46,454 bases of DNA from an uncultured Oscillibacter sp. (lineage in GTDB: Bacteria > Bacillota > Clostridia > Oscillospirales > Oscillospiraceae). A model generated the notes under the pieces. It made no database searches and had not been told where the DNA came from. It worked only from the letters and a program-made list of their open reading frames with translations. This document shows positions 16,728 to 25,701 of this stretch, one piece after another. The stretch covers positions 1 through 46,454 of the forward strand of contig NZ_CAJUBK010000014.1 in the NCBI RefSeq assembly GCF_910584465.1, given 5' to 3'. Each line of letters begins with the position of its first letter. Within the stretch, counting starts at the first letter, position 1. Both the position numbers and the translations under genes were made by a program.

Positions 16728-19700
16728 TCAGGGATCCTCCTTTCGTTCGATCTCCTGCCAGAACTCCTCCGGCTTCACCGGGAGGATGAAGTTGAAGCGG
16801 TCGCCGTCCCGGCCGGGGCGGAAGTGGCAGGCGGGGGCCCAGTCGCACCACCGGCAGGGGGCGTCCTCCTCGGTATGACAGCAGGGGTCCGCGTCGATGC
16901 GGCCCTGGCGGACCTCCCGGGCGATGTCATGGAGGAGGGACTCCACGTACCGGCCCAGCCGGCCCAATTGGGCGGCGGAGGCCAGGCTTCCGGAGAGGTC
17001 CCCGCTTTTGTTCACCCGGAGGGGGAGGTAGCGGGGCTCGGTGAGGGCGTCGTGCTCCATGGCCTGGAGGACCTGGGGCTCCGCCAGGAGGAGGCCGCTG
17101 CGGCGCAGCTGCTTCTCCCGCTCGGCCTGGAGCTTGTCCGGGGGGATGTTCCGCTGGGCGGACAAGATCTCGTCGCGGGCCGGGAGGTACAGGACGCCCG
17201 CGGGCTCGATCTCCCGCCCGAAACGGGCGGAGCCGGTCTTTTGCAGGGTGAAGAGGTACAGGAGCATCTGGATGTCCAGGCCCATGCGGACCGCCGAGAG
17301 GTCGAAGGACTTCCGGCCGGACTTGTAGTCCACGACGCGGAGATAGAGCTTGCCGTCTTTGAGCCAGCCGTCGACACGGTCCACCTTGCCGCCGACGCGG
17401 AGCTCGCCGTCCGGCTCGGAGATGACGACGGCGGGGAGGTCCGCGTCTTTGCCGTCGCCGAAGGAGAGCTCGAAGGCCACGGGGACGAAGTCGGAACAGC
17501 GGAGCTCCTCCGCCGCCTGGTCGACGACGGCGCAGGCCGTCCGGCGCAGGCGGGCGAAGAGGTAGCGGAAGCGGGCGTCGCGGTCCTGGAGGCCGCGGAG
17601 CTCCGTCTCGACGTACTCGTCGATGTATTTGCGGACCAGGGCATGGAGGGCCTCCTGGTCCACTTGGGCGAAGCCGCCCAGGGACTGGACGTCCCGCGTG
17701 ACGCGCTCCAGGAGGAAGTGGAGGAAGGTGCCGATCTGCGGCGCGTCGAAGGCGGCGGGGGCCCTGGGCTTGGCCTTGAGACCGTACTCCATGAAATAGG
17801 AGAAGTGGCAGGTGCGGATCCGCTCCAGGCGGGAGGCCGTCAGACCGATCCGGCTGCCGTAGAGGGCCCGGACCGCGCGGGGGGACAGGGAGCCCCGGGT
17901 CTGCGCGGCGGCGCGGGCCATGGCGGAGAGGGAGGGCCGGAACCGGGGGATCTGGGCCAGGTGCCGCCACAGGGGCGTGCCGGGGACGGCGGACTCCAGG
18001 GCCGGGAGGGGGGCCGTCAGGCGGTAGGGCCGGCCGGAGGGCTCCCGGTCCACGCGGAGGGAGGGGAACAGGGCCAGGAGGCGGTCGACGACGAAGGCCG
18101 GGCGGAGCTCCGCGCCGGAGACGTCCGTGACCGGCCAGCTGACCGTCAGGCCGTCGGTGGGCTGGGCCAGGGCTGCATAGAGGTTTTGGAGCTCGATGGA
18201 CATCTGGTCCATGCCGGTGGGGGAGAGCTCCACGCCGCGGAGGGCCAGCTCGTTCCGGTCGTCCTCGTTCAGGATGCCGCCGCCTTCGCTGGGGGTGGGG
18301 AGGACGTGGTCGTTGGCGCCCAGGAGGAAGAGGTATTTGGCGGTATGGCGGTCGTTCCGAGCGACGCCGCTGACCTGCACCTGGTCCAAAGAGACCGGGA
18401 TGGTGCCGACGCTGTACTGGGTCAGGACCTGGCGGAAGAGGCGGGTGAACTCCTCCAGCTCCATGGGCTCGCCGCCCAGGATCTCCACGAACTGGTCCAG
18501 GACGCCGCAGAGGATCTCCCAGAGCTGGGCAGTCTCCTCCGCCTCCTGGAGGCGGCCGGACTCCGCCTGGGCGCGGAGCTGGCGCTCCAGAGCGTCCTGG
18601 AGGCCCAGCTCTTCCATGAAGCCGTATAGGGCGGAGACCTTGGCGGCGGCGGTCTCGCCGGCCTTGAGGCCCCCGGCCAGGCGGGAGAGGGGGGCCTGGA
18701 CGCGGCGGCGGAGGGCGTTGACCTGGGCGAGGCGGGCCTCCCGGGCGGGGGTCCAGGGAGCGCCGTAGCCGTCCGGGCCCTCGGTCCAGTCGGCGTCCCG
18801 GAGCCACATGCCGCCGTGGATCTCCCACTTGAGGACGTAGTTTTCCAGGACGTCGCACTCCTCCGGGGAGAGGCCGGAGAGGCCCGTCTTCAGCCAGCGG
18901 AACATGTCGTCGTATTCATAGCCTCCGCCGATGGAGGCCAGGACGCCGGTGAGGAGGCTCAGGACCGGCTTTTCCAGGATGTCGCTGCGGCGGCTGAGAT
19001 AGGCGGGGATCTGGTAGCGCTCGAAGACCGTCTCGATGACGGCCTCGTAATCCCCCATGTTCCGAGCGGCCACCGTGATGTCCCGGCAGCGGCACCGGCC
19101 CTGCGCCAGGAGGCCGCGGATGGCGGCGGCGGTCTGCTCCACCTCGGAGAAGACGGTATCGGCCTGGAGGAGCTTTATCATGGGGGCGCCGCCGCCGTAG
19201 GGGGCGGGGCCGCTGAAGAAGTGCCGCTCCAGATGGCCCAGGGGGGTGGGGTCGGCGCGCCGGAGGACCTTGACGGCCACGGGCCTGCCCTCGCGCTCCG
19301 CCAGGCGGCGGAGGCGCTCCAGGGTGCGGAGGGACGCCTCGAAGATCTCTTCTTTGCTGTTGGGCTCCCCCAGGAGGGAGACCGTGACGGAGTGGGCCTG
19401 CCGGAGGAGGATGGAGAGGCAGCGGCGCTCTTGGGCGGTGAAGTAGGTGAAGCCGTCGATATAGACGTCCTTGTTTTGGACATAGGCGGACGCCTCCAGG
19501 CTGTTGCAGAGCTTCGTCATCCGGTCCCGGGCGTCCAGGCCGGGGCGGAGGAGACGGGCCTCATAGGCGGCGTAGAGGAGGCTGAGATCGTGGAGCTTGT
19601 CACGGGTGGCCCCGGTGATGGCCAGGGACTGCTCGTAGAGGGCCTCGGGGGAGACCTCGTAACAGCGGAGCTCGTCCAGGAGGTCCAGGAGCTGGCGGAG

Positions 19701-20042
19701 GAAGGCGGACTTCCGGGAGGGACGGCGGTAGACCGTCAGCTCCGGCGCGACCTCCAGGAGGGCCTTTTCCAGGGTCAGGAGCTTGCCGCCCGCGTCCAGC
19801 GTCACCTGGGCCGCGCCGCCGGTGATGCTGAGCACCCGGTCCGAGAGGCGGCGGAAGCTCAGGACCTCGGCATAGCGGCTGGCGGCGTCGCCGCAGGCGC
19901 GGCAGAGGTCCACCTCCGCCTGGTGGGAGGCGTGCTCCGGGACCAGGAGGATCTGCCTGCGCCCGCCGGGATGGGACGCGATCTGGTCCAGGAGCATCTG
20001 AGATTTGCCGGTCTTCGCCCGGCCGGTGAGGATCGTCAGCAA
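16728..20042 (-). CDS. addB: ATP-dependent helicase/nuclease subunit B, TTG start
   Basis: Second subunit of AddAB. 1104 aa. Seen: GRAKTGKS at 7-14 (nucleotide-binding loop), VVDYKSGRKSFD (nuclease motif, Asp and Lys) in the last third, and the cysteines that hold a [4Fe-4S] cluster in AddB: C745 in IRTCHFSYF, then C1063, C1066 and C1072 in CRWCDWAPAC. An open frame continues far upstream to 21113 but is only a GC-rich shadow of terS and terL. The TTG at 20042, 8 nt after AAGGAGG and directly before LTILTGRAKTGKS, is the true start. The gene is divergent from the phage cluster with 138 bp between starts. Confidence 0.94.
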   Translation of the reverse strand: MLTILTGRAKTGKSQMLLDQIASHPGGRRQILLVPEHASHQAEVDLCRACGDAASRYAEVLSFRRLSDRVLSITGGAAQVTLDAGGKLLTLEKALLEVAPELTVYRRPSRKSAFLRQLLDLLDELRCYEVSPEALYEQSLAITGATRDKLHDLSLLYAAYEARLLRPGLDARDRMTKLCNSLEASAYVQNKDVYIDGFTYFTAQERRCLSILLRQAHSVTVSLLGEPNSKEEIFEASLRTLERLRRLAEREGRPVAVKVLRRADPTPLGHLERHFFSGPAPYGGGAPMIKLLQADTVFSEVEQTAAAIRGLLAQGRCRCRDITVAARNMGDYEAVIETVFERYQIPAYLSRRSDILEKPVLSLLTGVLASIGGGYEYDDMFRWLKTGLSGLSPEECDVLENYVLKWEIHGGMWLRDADWTEGPDGYGAPWTPAREARLAQVNALRRRVQAPLSRLAGGLKAGETAAAKVSALYGFMEELGLQDALERQLRAQAESGRLQEAEETAQLWEILCGVLDQFVEILGGEPMELEEFTRLFRQVLTQYSVGTIPVSLDQVQVSGVARNDRHTAKYLFLLGANDHVLPTPSEGGGILNEDDRNELALRGVELSPTGMDQMSIELQNLYAALAQPTDGLTVSWPVTDVSGAELRPAFVVDRLLALFPSLRVDREPSGRPYRLTAPLPALESAVPGTPLWRHLAQIPRFRPSLSAMARAAAQTRGSLSPRAVRALYGSRIGLTASRLERIRTCHFSYFMEYGLKAKPRAPAAFDAPQIGTFLHFLLERVTRDVQSLGGFAQVDQEALHALVRKYIDEYVETELRGLQDRDARFRYLFARLRRTACAVVDQAAEELRCSDFVPVAFELSFGDGKDADLPAVVISEPDGELRVGGKVDRVDGWLKDGKLYLRVVDYKSGRKSFDLSAVRMGLDIQMLLYLFTLQKTGSARFGREIEPAGVLYLPARDEILSAQRNIPPDKLQAEREKQLRRSGLLLAEPQVLQAMEHDALTEPRYLPLRVNKSGDLSGSLASAAQLGRLGRYVESLLHDIAREVRQGRIDADPCCHTEEDAPCRWCDWAPACHFRPGRDGDRFNFILPVKPEEFWQEIERKEDP

Positions 20043-20078
20043 TGGGGCCGCCTCCTTAAGGATCGTTTCTTGCCGAAC

Positions 20079-20107
20079 AGTATAGCACGATCTCCGCCGG
20101 GCTGGAA
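20079..20107 (-). promoter_or_regulatory. Probable addBA promoter
   Basis: TATACT (20084-20079) with a weak TTCCAG (20107-20102) 17 bp upstream; start site about 30 nt before the addB TTG. No complete LexA box is seen. No similar promoter is visible on the plus strand for the phage genes. Confidence 0.45.
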
Positions 20108-20180
20108 TATTTTTTTGCGCCGTGCATGGGGGCGTGCAACTATCGGCGGGGACGGGCGGGGGATGTGAGGAGGAGAGACG

Positions 20181-20642
20181 ATGGGATGGAGAGGACAGGC
20201 GAGGGCGTTTTGCTCCGCGTACCTGAAGACCATGGACCCCGAACGGGCCGCGGAGGCGGCGGGGTATGAGGACGGCTATGCCGCGCTGGCCAGGGAGGGG
20301 ACCCGGGGGCGGCTGGAGAGGATGCGGAGCGCCGCGGCGGGGGAGCTGCGGCGGGAGGACGCCCTCCGGCGGCTGGCCCAGCTGGCGTTCGGACGGGCCA
20401 ACGACGCGGTGCGGCTGGCGCTGGGGCCCCGGGAGGTGGATCCGGAGACGCTGGAGCTGTCCGCCGTGGCGGAGTTCAAGGTGACGGACAAGGGCGTGGA
20501 GGTGAAGCTGGTGGACCGGGTGCGGGCGCTGGAGACACTGTGCGGGCTCCTGGAGGAGAGCGGCGGCAGCGGCGCGGAGGAGCTTTACCGCGCGCTGGAG
20601 GACGCCGCCGGACAGATGGGGGACGGCGGCTATGGCGGATAA
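20181..20642 (+). CDS. Terminase small subunit
   Basis: DNA-recognition subunit of the packaging motor. 153 aa. The N-terminal GQARAFCSAYLKTMDPERAAEAAGYEDGYAAL looks like the helix-turn-helix of XtmA-type small terminases ("A-FC-YY-T-N-AA-AGY"), followed by helices and an acidic C-terminal tail. GAGGAG lies about 8 nt before the ATG at 20181. It overlaps terL by 11 nt. First gene of the cluster; no convincing promoter is seen in the 138 bp that separate it from addB. Identity rests on this N-terminal pattern and on terL next to it. Confidence 0.82.
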   Translation: MGWRGQARAFCSAYLKTMDPERAAEAAGYEDGYAALAREGTRGRLERMRSAAAGELRREDALRRLAQLAFGRANDAVRLALGPREVDPETLELSAVAEFKVTDKGVEVKLVDRVRALETLCGLLEESGGSGAEELYRALEDAAGQMGDGGYGG

Positions 20643-21909
20643 GGGGACGACCTTCTCGCCCAAGCAGCTGCGAGTGCTGACATGGTGGCAGGACCCGCGG
20701 TGGGAGGCGGTCATCTGCGACGGGGCCGTGCGGAGCGGGAAGACCTTCGCCATGGGGGTGGGCTTCTTCTTATGGGCCCAGGCGCGGTTCGACGGGAGGC
20801 AGTTCGGGCTGTGCGGGAAGACCATCGCGTCCGTGCGGCGGAACCTGCTGGCGGAGCTGACGCCGTACCTCCGGCGGCTGGGGATGGACGTGCGGGAGCG
20901 GCGGGGAGAGCACGCGCTGACGGTGCGGTTCCGGGGGCATGAGAACCGATTCTTGCTGTTCGGGGGACGGGACGAGTCCAGCGCCGCGCTGATCCAGGGG
21001 AGCACGCTGGCGGGGGTGCTGCTGGACGAGGCGGCGCTGATGCCCCGGTCCTTCGTGGAGCAGGCCGCGGCCCGGTGCAGCGTGGCCGGGAGCCGGCTGT
21101 GGTTCAACTGCAACCCGGAGGGGCCGCAGCATTGGTTTTACCAGGAGTGGATCTTGAAGGCGGAGGAGCGGAGGGCGCTGAGGCTCCGCTTCACCATGGA
21201 GGACAATCCGGCGCTGCCGGAGCGGATCCGGGAGCGATACCGGCGGAATTACTCCGGAGCGTTCTTCCGGCGGTTCGTGCTGGGGGAGTGGAGCGCCGCC
21301 GAGGGGCTGGTCTACGACTTCTTCGATCCGGCGCGGGACGCCCCGGAGGCCCCGGCGGGGGGGTTCTCCGCGTGGAGGATCTCGGCGGACTATGGGACGG
21401 TCAATCCGGCGTCCTTCGGGCTGTGGGGGCTCCGGGACGGGACGTGGTACCGGGTGGAGGAGTTCTACTACGACTCCCGGAAGCGGGGGCGGCAGAGGAC
21501 CGACGCGGAGTACGCCGGGGATCTGGAGCGCCTGGCGGGGGGCCGGGAGATCGAGCGGGTGATCGTGGACCCGTCGGCGGCCAGCTTCATCGAGGTGCTG
21601 CGGCGGCGGGGGTTCCGGGTGGTCCGGGCGGACAACGACGTCGCCGACGGCATACGGGTGACGGCGGACCTCCTCCGGGAGGGGCGGATCGTGCTGTGCC
21701 GGGGGTGCCGGGACTGCCTGCGGGAGATCGGGCAGTACTGCTGGGAACAGCGGGGGGAGCGGGACGCGCCCCGGAAGAAGGACGACCACGCGATGGACGA
21801 TCTGCGGTATTTCGCCATGGATCTGGCGGGGGACCGGGAGGAGGAAGGCTTCACGGCGCTGGCGGTGGAGCGTCCGGACATTTCTTTGGAGAGGAGATGG
21901 GGGCTTTGA
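20632..21909 (+). CDS. Terminase large subunit (PBSX/XtmB type)
   Basis: ATPase and nuclease that drives DNA into the head and cuts it. 425 aa, the usual size for this group. Seen: Walker A GAVRSGKT at 31-38, Walker B GVLLDEAALM with D132 and E133, and the RNase H-like nuclease acids D253 (ISADYGTVNP), D313 (IVDPSA) and the DDHAMDDLRYF group at 384-392. All catalytic residues are present, so the gene is not visibly decayed. Overlaps terS by 11 nt and portal by 13 nt. XtmB-type enzymes are often headful packagers, which matters for whether host DNA could be packaged. Confidence 0.95.
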   Translation: MADKGTTFSPKQLRVLTWWQDPRWEAVICDGAVRSGKTFAMGVGFFLWAQARFDGRQFGLCGKTIASVRRNLLAELTPYLRRLGMDVRERRGEHALTVRFRGHENRFLLFGGRDESSAALIQGSTLAGVLLDEAALMPRSFVEQAAARCSVAGSRLWFNCNPEGPQHWFYQEWILKAEERRALRLRFTMEDNPALPERIRERYRRNYSGAFFRRFVLGEWSAAEGLVYDFFDPARDAPEAPAGGFSAWRISADYGTVNPASFGLWGLRDGTWYRVEEFYYDSRKRGRQRTDAEYAGDLERLAGGREIERVIVDPSAASFIEVLRRRGFRVVRADNDVADGIRVTADLLREGRIVLCRGCRDCLREIGQYCWEQRGERDAPRKKDDHAMDDLRYFAMDLAGDREEEGFTALAVERPDISLERRWGL

Positions 21910-23051
21910 AGCGGCGGAAGAAGCGGGAGGCGGCGGAGGCCGCGCCGGCGGCGGTGCAGCTGCGGAACTGGGAGAGGCACCCCTTCGGGATGCTGGGAGA
22001 GTACGTGCCCCTGCGCAGCGGCGAGACCCGGCTCTACCGGGCCGTGCGGGAGGCCGTGCCGGTGGTGGACGCGGCGGTCTACAAGCTGATCCGCATGACC
22101 GGGGGGCTGACGGTCTCCTGCGAGGACAAGACGGCGGGACGGGAGCTGGGCGAGTTTTTGAGGACCGTGCCGGTGGGGCGGGGGCAGTTCGGGGCGAACG
22201 CCTTTTTGGACTGCTATCTGGACTCTCTGCTGACCTGCGGCAGGGCGGTGGGCGAGATCGTGCCCGAGGCGGGGGGCCGGGGCATCGCCGCGCTGCTGTG
22301 CGGGCGGGTGGAGGACATCGAGATCCGGGAGGGGCGGGACCCCCTGACCTTCACCATCTGCGGGCCGGACGAGGACGGACGGATGACGGCGCTGCCCTAT
22401 CAGGACCTGATCTTGTTCACGCCCCTCGACCCGGAGGCGGAGGCCCCCTATGGGGTGTCGCTGCTGAGGTCGCTGCCGTTTTTGGCGGATATCCTGATGA
22501 AGATCTACAACACCATCGGGGTCAACTGGGAGCGGTGCGGGAACCTGCGGTTCGCGGTGACCTGCCGGGGCGGCGAGGGGGCCGCGGAACGGGGGAAGCT
22601 GCTGGCCGGGGAGTGGTCCAGGGCCATGCGGGAGACCCGGGGCGGGAACGTGCGGGACCTCGTCGCCGCCGGGGACGTGGACATCCGGGTCATCGGCGCC
22701 GACGCGCCGGTGCTGGACAGCCAGGTGCCGGTGCGGCAGATCTTGGAGCAGATCGTGGCCAAGACGGGCATCCCGCCCTTCCTGCTGGGACTGAGCTGGA
22801 ACTCCACGGAGAGGATGAGCTCCCAGCAGGCGGACATGCTGACCACGGAGATCACCGCCCTGCGGCGGACGCTGACGCCGGTGGTGGAGCGGGTCTGCCG
22901 GCTGTGGCTGCGGATGAAGGGCTTCGGGTGCGGGTTCGAGGTCGTCTGGGACGACATCAACCTCCAGGACCAGGTGGAGGAGGCCAGGGCCGCCCTCTAC
23001 CGGGAACAGGCCCGGAAGCTGAGGATCGAGAACGACGCCGCGGAGGCGTGA
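21897..23051 (+). CDS. Phage portal protein
   Basis: Forms the ring at the head vertex through which DNA passes. 384 aa from the ATG at 21897. Seen: YRAVREAVPVVDAAVYKLIRMTGGL near the N-terminus, a middle part with PYGVSLLRSLPFLADILMKIYNTIGVNWERCGN, and QILEQIVAKTGIPPFLLGLSWNSTERMSSQQADML, the typical portal stretch where the clip and crown helices start. A longer open frame upstream overlaps terL and is not used; the ATG has GGAGAGG before it. Ends with a charged helix (REQARKLRIENDAAEA). Corresponds to XkdE by position. Confidence 0.88.
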   Translation: MGALKRRKKREAAEAAPAAVQLRNWERHPFGMLGEYVPLRSGETRLYRAVREAVPVVDAAVYKLIRMTGGLTVSCEDKTAGRELGEFLRTVPVGRGQFGANAFLDCYLDSLLTCGRAVGEIVPEAGGRGIAALLCGRVEDIEIREGRDPLTFTICGPDEDGRMTALPYQDLILFTPLDPEAEAPYGVSLLRSLPFLADILMKIYNTIGVNWERCGNLRFAVTCRGGEGAAERGKLLAGEWSRAMRETRGGNVRDLVAAGDVDIRVIGADAPVLDSQVPVRQILEQIVAKTGIPPFLLGLSWNSTERMSSQQADMLTTEITALRRTLTPVVERVCRLWLRMKGFGCGFEVVWDDINLQDQVEEARAALYREQARKLRIENDAAEA

Positions 23052-23069
23052 GACGGAGGAGGGACGTGC

Positions 23070-23936
23070 ATGGAGGACTGGAAGGGACTGGAGGTCACGG
23101 CGGAGGACCTGGCGCTCATCAACCGGCTGGCGAAGGCCGAGCTGGAGGCGGAACAGGTGTATGCGTTCGCCGTGCGGCTGTGCGACAACGAGGTGGACCG
23201 GGACTTCGAGCGGTTCGACGAGGAGGCGCTGGAGCGGCTGGGGGAGCTGATGGTGGGCAAGAGCGGCATCTTCGACCACCAGTGGAGCGCCCAGGGGCAG
23301 ACGGCGCGGATCTACAAGACCGAGGTCGTCCGGGAACCGGCGGTGCGGACCGCCGCCGGGGAGGGCTACCGCTGGCTGAAAGGCTGGGCCTATCTTTTGA
23401 GGACGGAGAAGAACGGGGACCTCATCGCCGAGATCGAGGGCGGCATCAAGAAGGAGGTCAGCGTCGGGTGCAGCGTGGGGCGGAGCGTCTGCTCCATCTG
23501 CGGCGCGGAAAGCGGCGGCTGCGCCCACGTCCGGGGACAGGTCTACGACGGGGGGCTGTGCTTCATGGAGCTCAAGGACGTGACGGACGCTTACGAGTGG
23601 TCCTTCGTGGCCGTGCCCGCACAGAGGCGGGCGGGCATCCTGAAACGCTTCGGACAGGAGCGGGACGGCGGGGAGCAGGCCCTTCGGAAGGAGGCCGAGC
23701 TGGGACGGAAGTACCTCAGGGAGCTGCGGCGGGAGGTGGTGCGCCTTGCCATGCTGGCGGACGACGGGCTGGACGGCGGCATCTTCGCCAAGGCCGCCGG
23801 GCGGCTGGAGGAGCCGGAGCTGCTGGAGCTGCGGCGGACCTATGAGGCCCGGGCGGCGAAGCGCTTCCCCCTCCCGGTGCAGCTGCGGCGCAGGGAGGGG
23901 ACGGCGGAGGAAGACGCGTCCGCGTTCCTGGTTTGA
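23070..23936 (+). CDS. Prohead protease (XkdF-like) with zinc-knuckle insertion
   Basis: Cuts head proteins during capsid maturation and may carry its own scaffold. 288 aa. H70 (IFDHQW) and S131 (KEVSVGCS) fit the His and Ser of HK97-type prohead proteases, and YEWSFVAVPAQ at 175-185 fits the conserved strand before a Pro-Ala turn. Between the two lies CSICGAESGGCAH (C141, C144, C151, H153), a likely zinc site not found in the HK97 enzyme. The region after about 195 is helical and charged and could be the scaffold. GGAGGAGGG lies before the ATG at 23070. The next gene is the capsid protein, as expected. Confidence 0.75.
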   Translation: MEDWKGLEVTAEDLALINRLAKAELEAEQVYAFAVRLCDNEVDRDFERFDEEALERLGELMVGKSGIFDHQWSAQGQTARIYKTEVVREPAVRTAAGEGYRWLKGWAYLLRTEKNGDLIAEIEGGIKKEVSVGCSVGRSVCSICGAESGGCAHVRGQVYDGGLCFMELKDVTDAYEWSFVAVPAQRRAGILKRFGQERDGGEQALRKEAELGRKYLRELRREVVRLAMLADDGLDGGIFAKAAGRLEEPELLELRRTYEARAAKRFPLPVQLRRREGTAEEDASAFLV

Positions 23937-23991
23937 AGGCAGCGGCGGGGCGGGGGCCCCTGGCTGGATATACAGTAAGGAGGAGAGACGT

Positions 23992-25011
23992 ATGAGCTAT
24001 CATTTCGAGAACGTGCGGCTGGAGAAGGGCATGTACGGCCGCGGCGGGAAGAGCTTCACCAAGACGCTGGAGGAGCTCGATCCCAGCGAGCGATACCGCG
24101 GCACGAGCCTGGAGGGGCTGGACGCCTTCCAGCGGCAGCTGAAGCGCTTCGACATCCGCGTCAAGGGCGCGGACAGCGACCAGGTGGAGAAGTTCTTCCA
24201 CACCACCGAGTCCTCGGTGCTGTTCCCGGAGTTCGTGTCCCGGGTGGTGCGCCAGGGGGTGGAGGAGGGCGGCATCCTGCCCGACATCACCGCTACGGTG
24301 ACGAAGTTCGACGGGATGGACTACCGTTCCATCGCCTCCGTGCCCACGGAGGAGGAGAAGGAGCTGGTGCAGGTGGAGGAGGGCGGGGCGATCCCCGAGA
24401 CCTCCGTGCGGACCCAGGAGAACCTGGTCAAGCTCCGCAAGCGGGGCAGGATGCTGGTGGCGTCCTATGAGGCCATCCGCTTCCAGCGGCTGGACCTGTT
24501 CTCCGTGACGCTGCGGCAGATCGGCGCGTACATCGGCAAGATGCACCTCCAGGACGCGATCGGGGTGCTGATGGAGGGCGACGGCAACGGCAACCCGGCG
24601 GAGGTGGTGGACGCCGGCGGCGAGCTGAGCTATGACGCGCTGCTGGAGTTCTGGAGCCGGTTCGACCCCTACACCATGAACACCCTGCTGGTGGGCGGGG
24701 ACACCATGCTGAAGCTGCTGAAGCTCAAGGAGTTCCAGAACCCGCTGACGGGGCTGAACTTCCAGGGCACCGGCACGCTGTCCACGCCGCTGGGGGCCAA
24801 GCTCCTGCGGACCTCCGCCATGCCCGCCGGGACCATCATCGGGCTGGACAGGAACTACGCCCTGGAGCAGGTCACCGGCAGCGAGGTGACGGTGGAGTAC
24901 GACAAGCTCATCGACCGCCAGCTGGAGCGGGCGGCCATCACCTCCATCTCCGGCTTCGCCAAGCTGTTCACGGATGCGTCCAAGGTGATGAAGCTGGGCG
25001 CCGGGGCCTGA
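23992..25011 (+). CDS. Major capsid protein
   Basis: 339 aa, starting MSYHFENVRLEKGMYG. Called from position (after portal and protease) and from the overall pattern: a helical N-terminal arm, a beta-rich body with GGAIPETSVRTQENLVKLRKRGRMLVASYEAI, then a P-domain-like stretch and an ending with ITSISGFAKLFTDASKVMKL. Resembles the XkdG-type HK97-fold capsids, though the fold is inferred. AGGAGG lies 8 nt before the ATG at 23992; the same frame is open further upstream but that part overlaps the protease gene. Lysine- and acid-balanced composition and clean codon use suggest it is maintained. Confidence 0.82.
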   Translation: MSYHFENVRLEKGMYGRGGKSFTKTLEELDPSERYRGTSLEGLDAFQRQLKRFDIRVKGADSDQVEKFFHTTESSVLFPEFVSRVVRQGVEEGGILPDITATVTKFDGMDYRSIASVPTEEEKELVQVEEGGAIPETSVRTQENLVKLRKRGRMLVASYEAIRFQRLDLFSVTLRQIGAYIGKMHLQDAIGVLMEGDGNGNPAEVVDAGGELSYDALLEFWSRFDPYTMNTLLVGGDTMLKLLKLKEFQNPLTGLNFQGTGTLSTPLGAKLLRTSAMPAGTIIGLDRNYALEQVTGSEVTVEYDKLIDRQLERAAITSISGFAKLFTDASKVMKLGAGA

Positions 25012-25024
25012 GAGGAGCAGCCGG

Positions 25025-25390
25025 ATGAGGGGACGGATCTTGGAGCTGGCCATGGCGGCGGCCGGGGCCGGCGAGGCGGAGCGGGCGCTGCTGGAGCCCC
25101 TGTGCGCCGCGGCGGAGACCGCCTGGGTGAGCCGCCTGCGGGAGGGCGTGGAGCCGGAGGAGTGCGGCGAGGCGCTGGTCTGCGCCGCCGCCTTCACGGC
25201 GGCGGCGGATCTGACGGCGGGGACCGGGGGAGGCGGCGTGGCCTCCTTCTCCGCCGGGGACGTCTCCGTGCGGATCCGGGACGGCGGCGAGCGGCACAGG
25301 GCGGCGGAGAGCCTGCGGCAGGCGGCGCAGAGGCTGATGGAGCCTTACGTCCGGGCGGCGGGGCTCTGGGCCCGGGGGGTCGAAGGATGA
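25025..25390 (+). CDS. Head-tail connector (YqbG/gp6-like), putative
   Basis: 121 aa, mostly helical and alanine-rich: a first helix, ETAWVSRLREGVEPEECGEALVCAAAFTAAADL, a glycine loop, then VASFSAGDVSVRIRDGG and a last helix. This pattern, with a short strand pair between helices, is that of the adaptor proteins that close the portal. Position right after the capsid gene supports it. GAGGAG is 8 nt before the ATG; the stop overlaps the next start (ATGA). Confidence 0.65.
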   Translation: MRGRILELAMAAAGAGEAERALLEPLCAAAETAWVSRLREGVEPEECGEALVCAAAFTAAADLTAGTGGGGVASFSAGDVSVRIRDGGERHRAAESLRQAAQRLMEPYVRAAGLWARGVEG

Positions 25391-25701
25391 CGCGCTGGGT
25401 GGAGGAGATCCTGGCCCGGTACGGGCAGGAGGTGACGGTGGAGCACGGGGGGACGGCGGAGACCGTGCGGGCGTTCCTCCAGCCGGTGACGGAGCGGGAC
25501 GAGGCCGTGCCGGAGATGACGGCGGTGGGCTGGCTGGACGGGCGGCTGTGGCTGTATCTGGGGCGGGCGGCCGTGGAGGCCGGGGACGTGGTCTGCTGGG
25601 ACGGGAGACGGTTCCGGGCGCGGAGCGGACGGCCCCATCACATCGGAGGCACGCTCTGCCACTGGCGGGCCGTGCTGGAACGGGCGAGGGAGACGGGATG
25701 A
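25387..25701 (+). CDS. Head-tail joining protein (XkdH-like), putative
   Basis: 104 aa from the ATG at 25387. Mostly short strands (GQEVTVEH, ETVRAFLQPV, WLYLGRAAVEAGDVVCWDGRRFRARS), the beta-barrel pattern of stopper proteins; RFRARSGRPHHIGGTLCHWRAVLER is close to the ending of such proteins, where a barrel strand is followed by the phrase for position and units. It begins in an ATGA overlap and ends in another. Called from order and pattern only. Confidence 0.6.
   Translation: MTRWVEEILARYGQEVTVEHGGTAETVRAFLQPVTERDEAVPEMTAVGWLDGRLWLYLGRAAVEAGDVVCWDGRRFRARSGRPHHIGGTLCHWRAVLERARETG

Noticed and set aside
20071..20084. LexA (SOS) box before addB
   Set aside because: Only a CGAAC half-site is present; no matching GTTCG half at the proper spacing.
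20043..21113. Long N-terminal extension of addB overlapping terS and terL
   Set aside because: Open only because the opposite-strand genes are GC-rich; the TTG at 20042 has the ribosome-binding site and the Walker motif follows directly.
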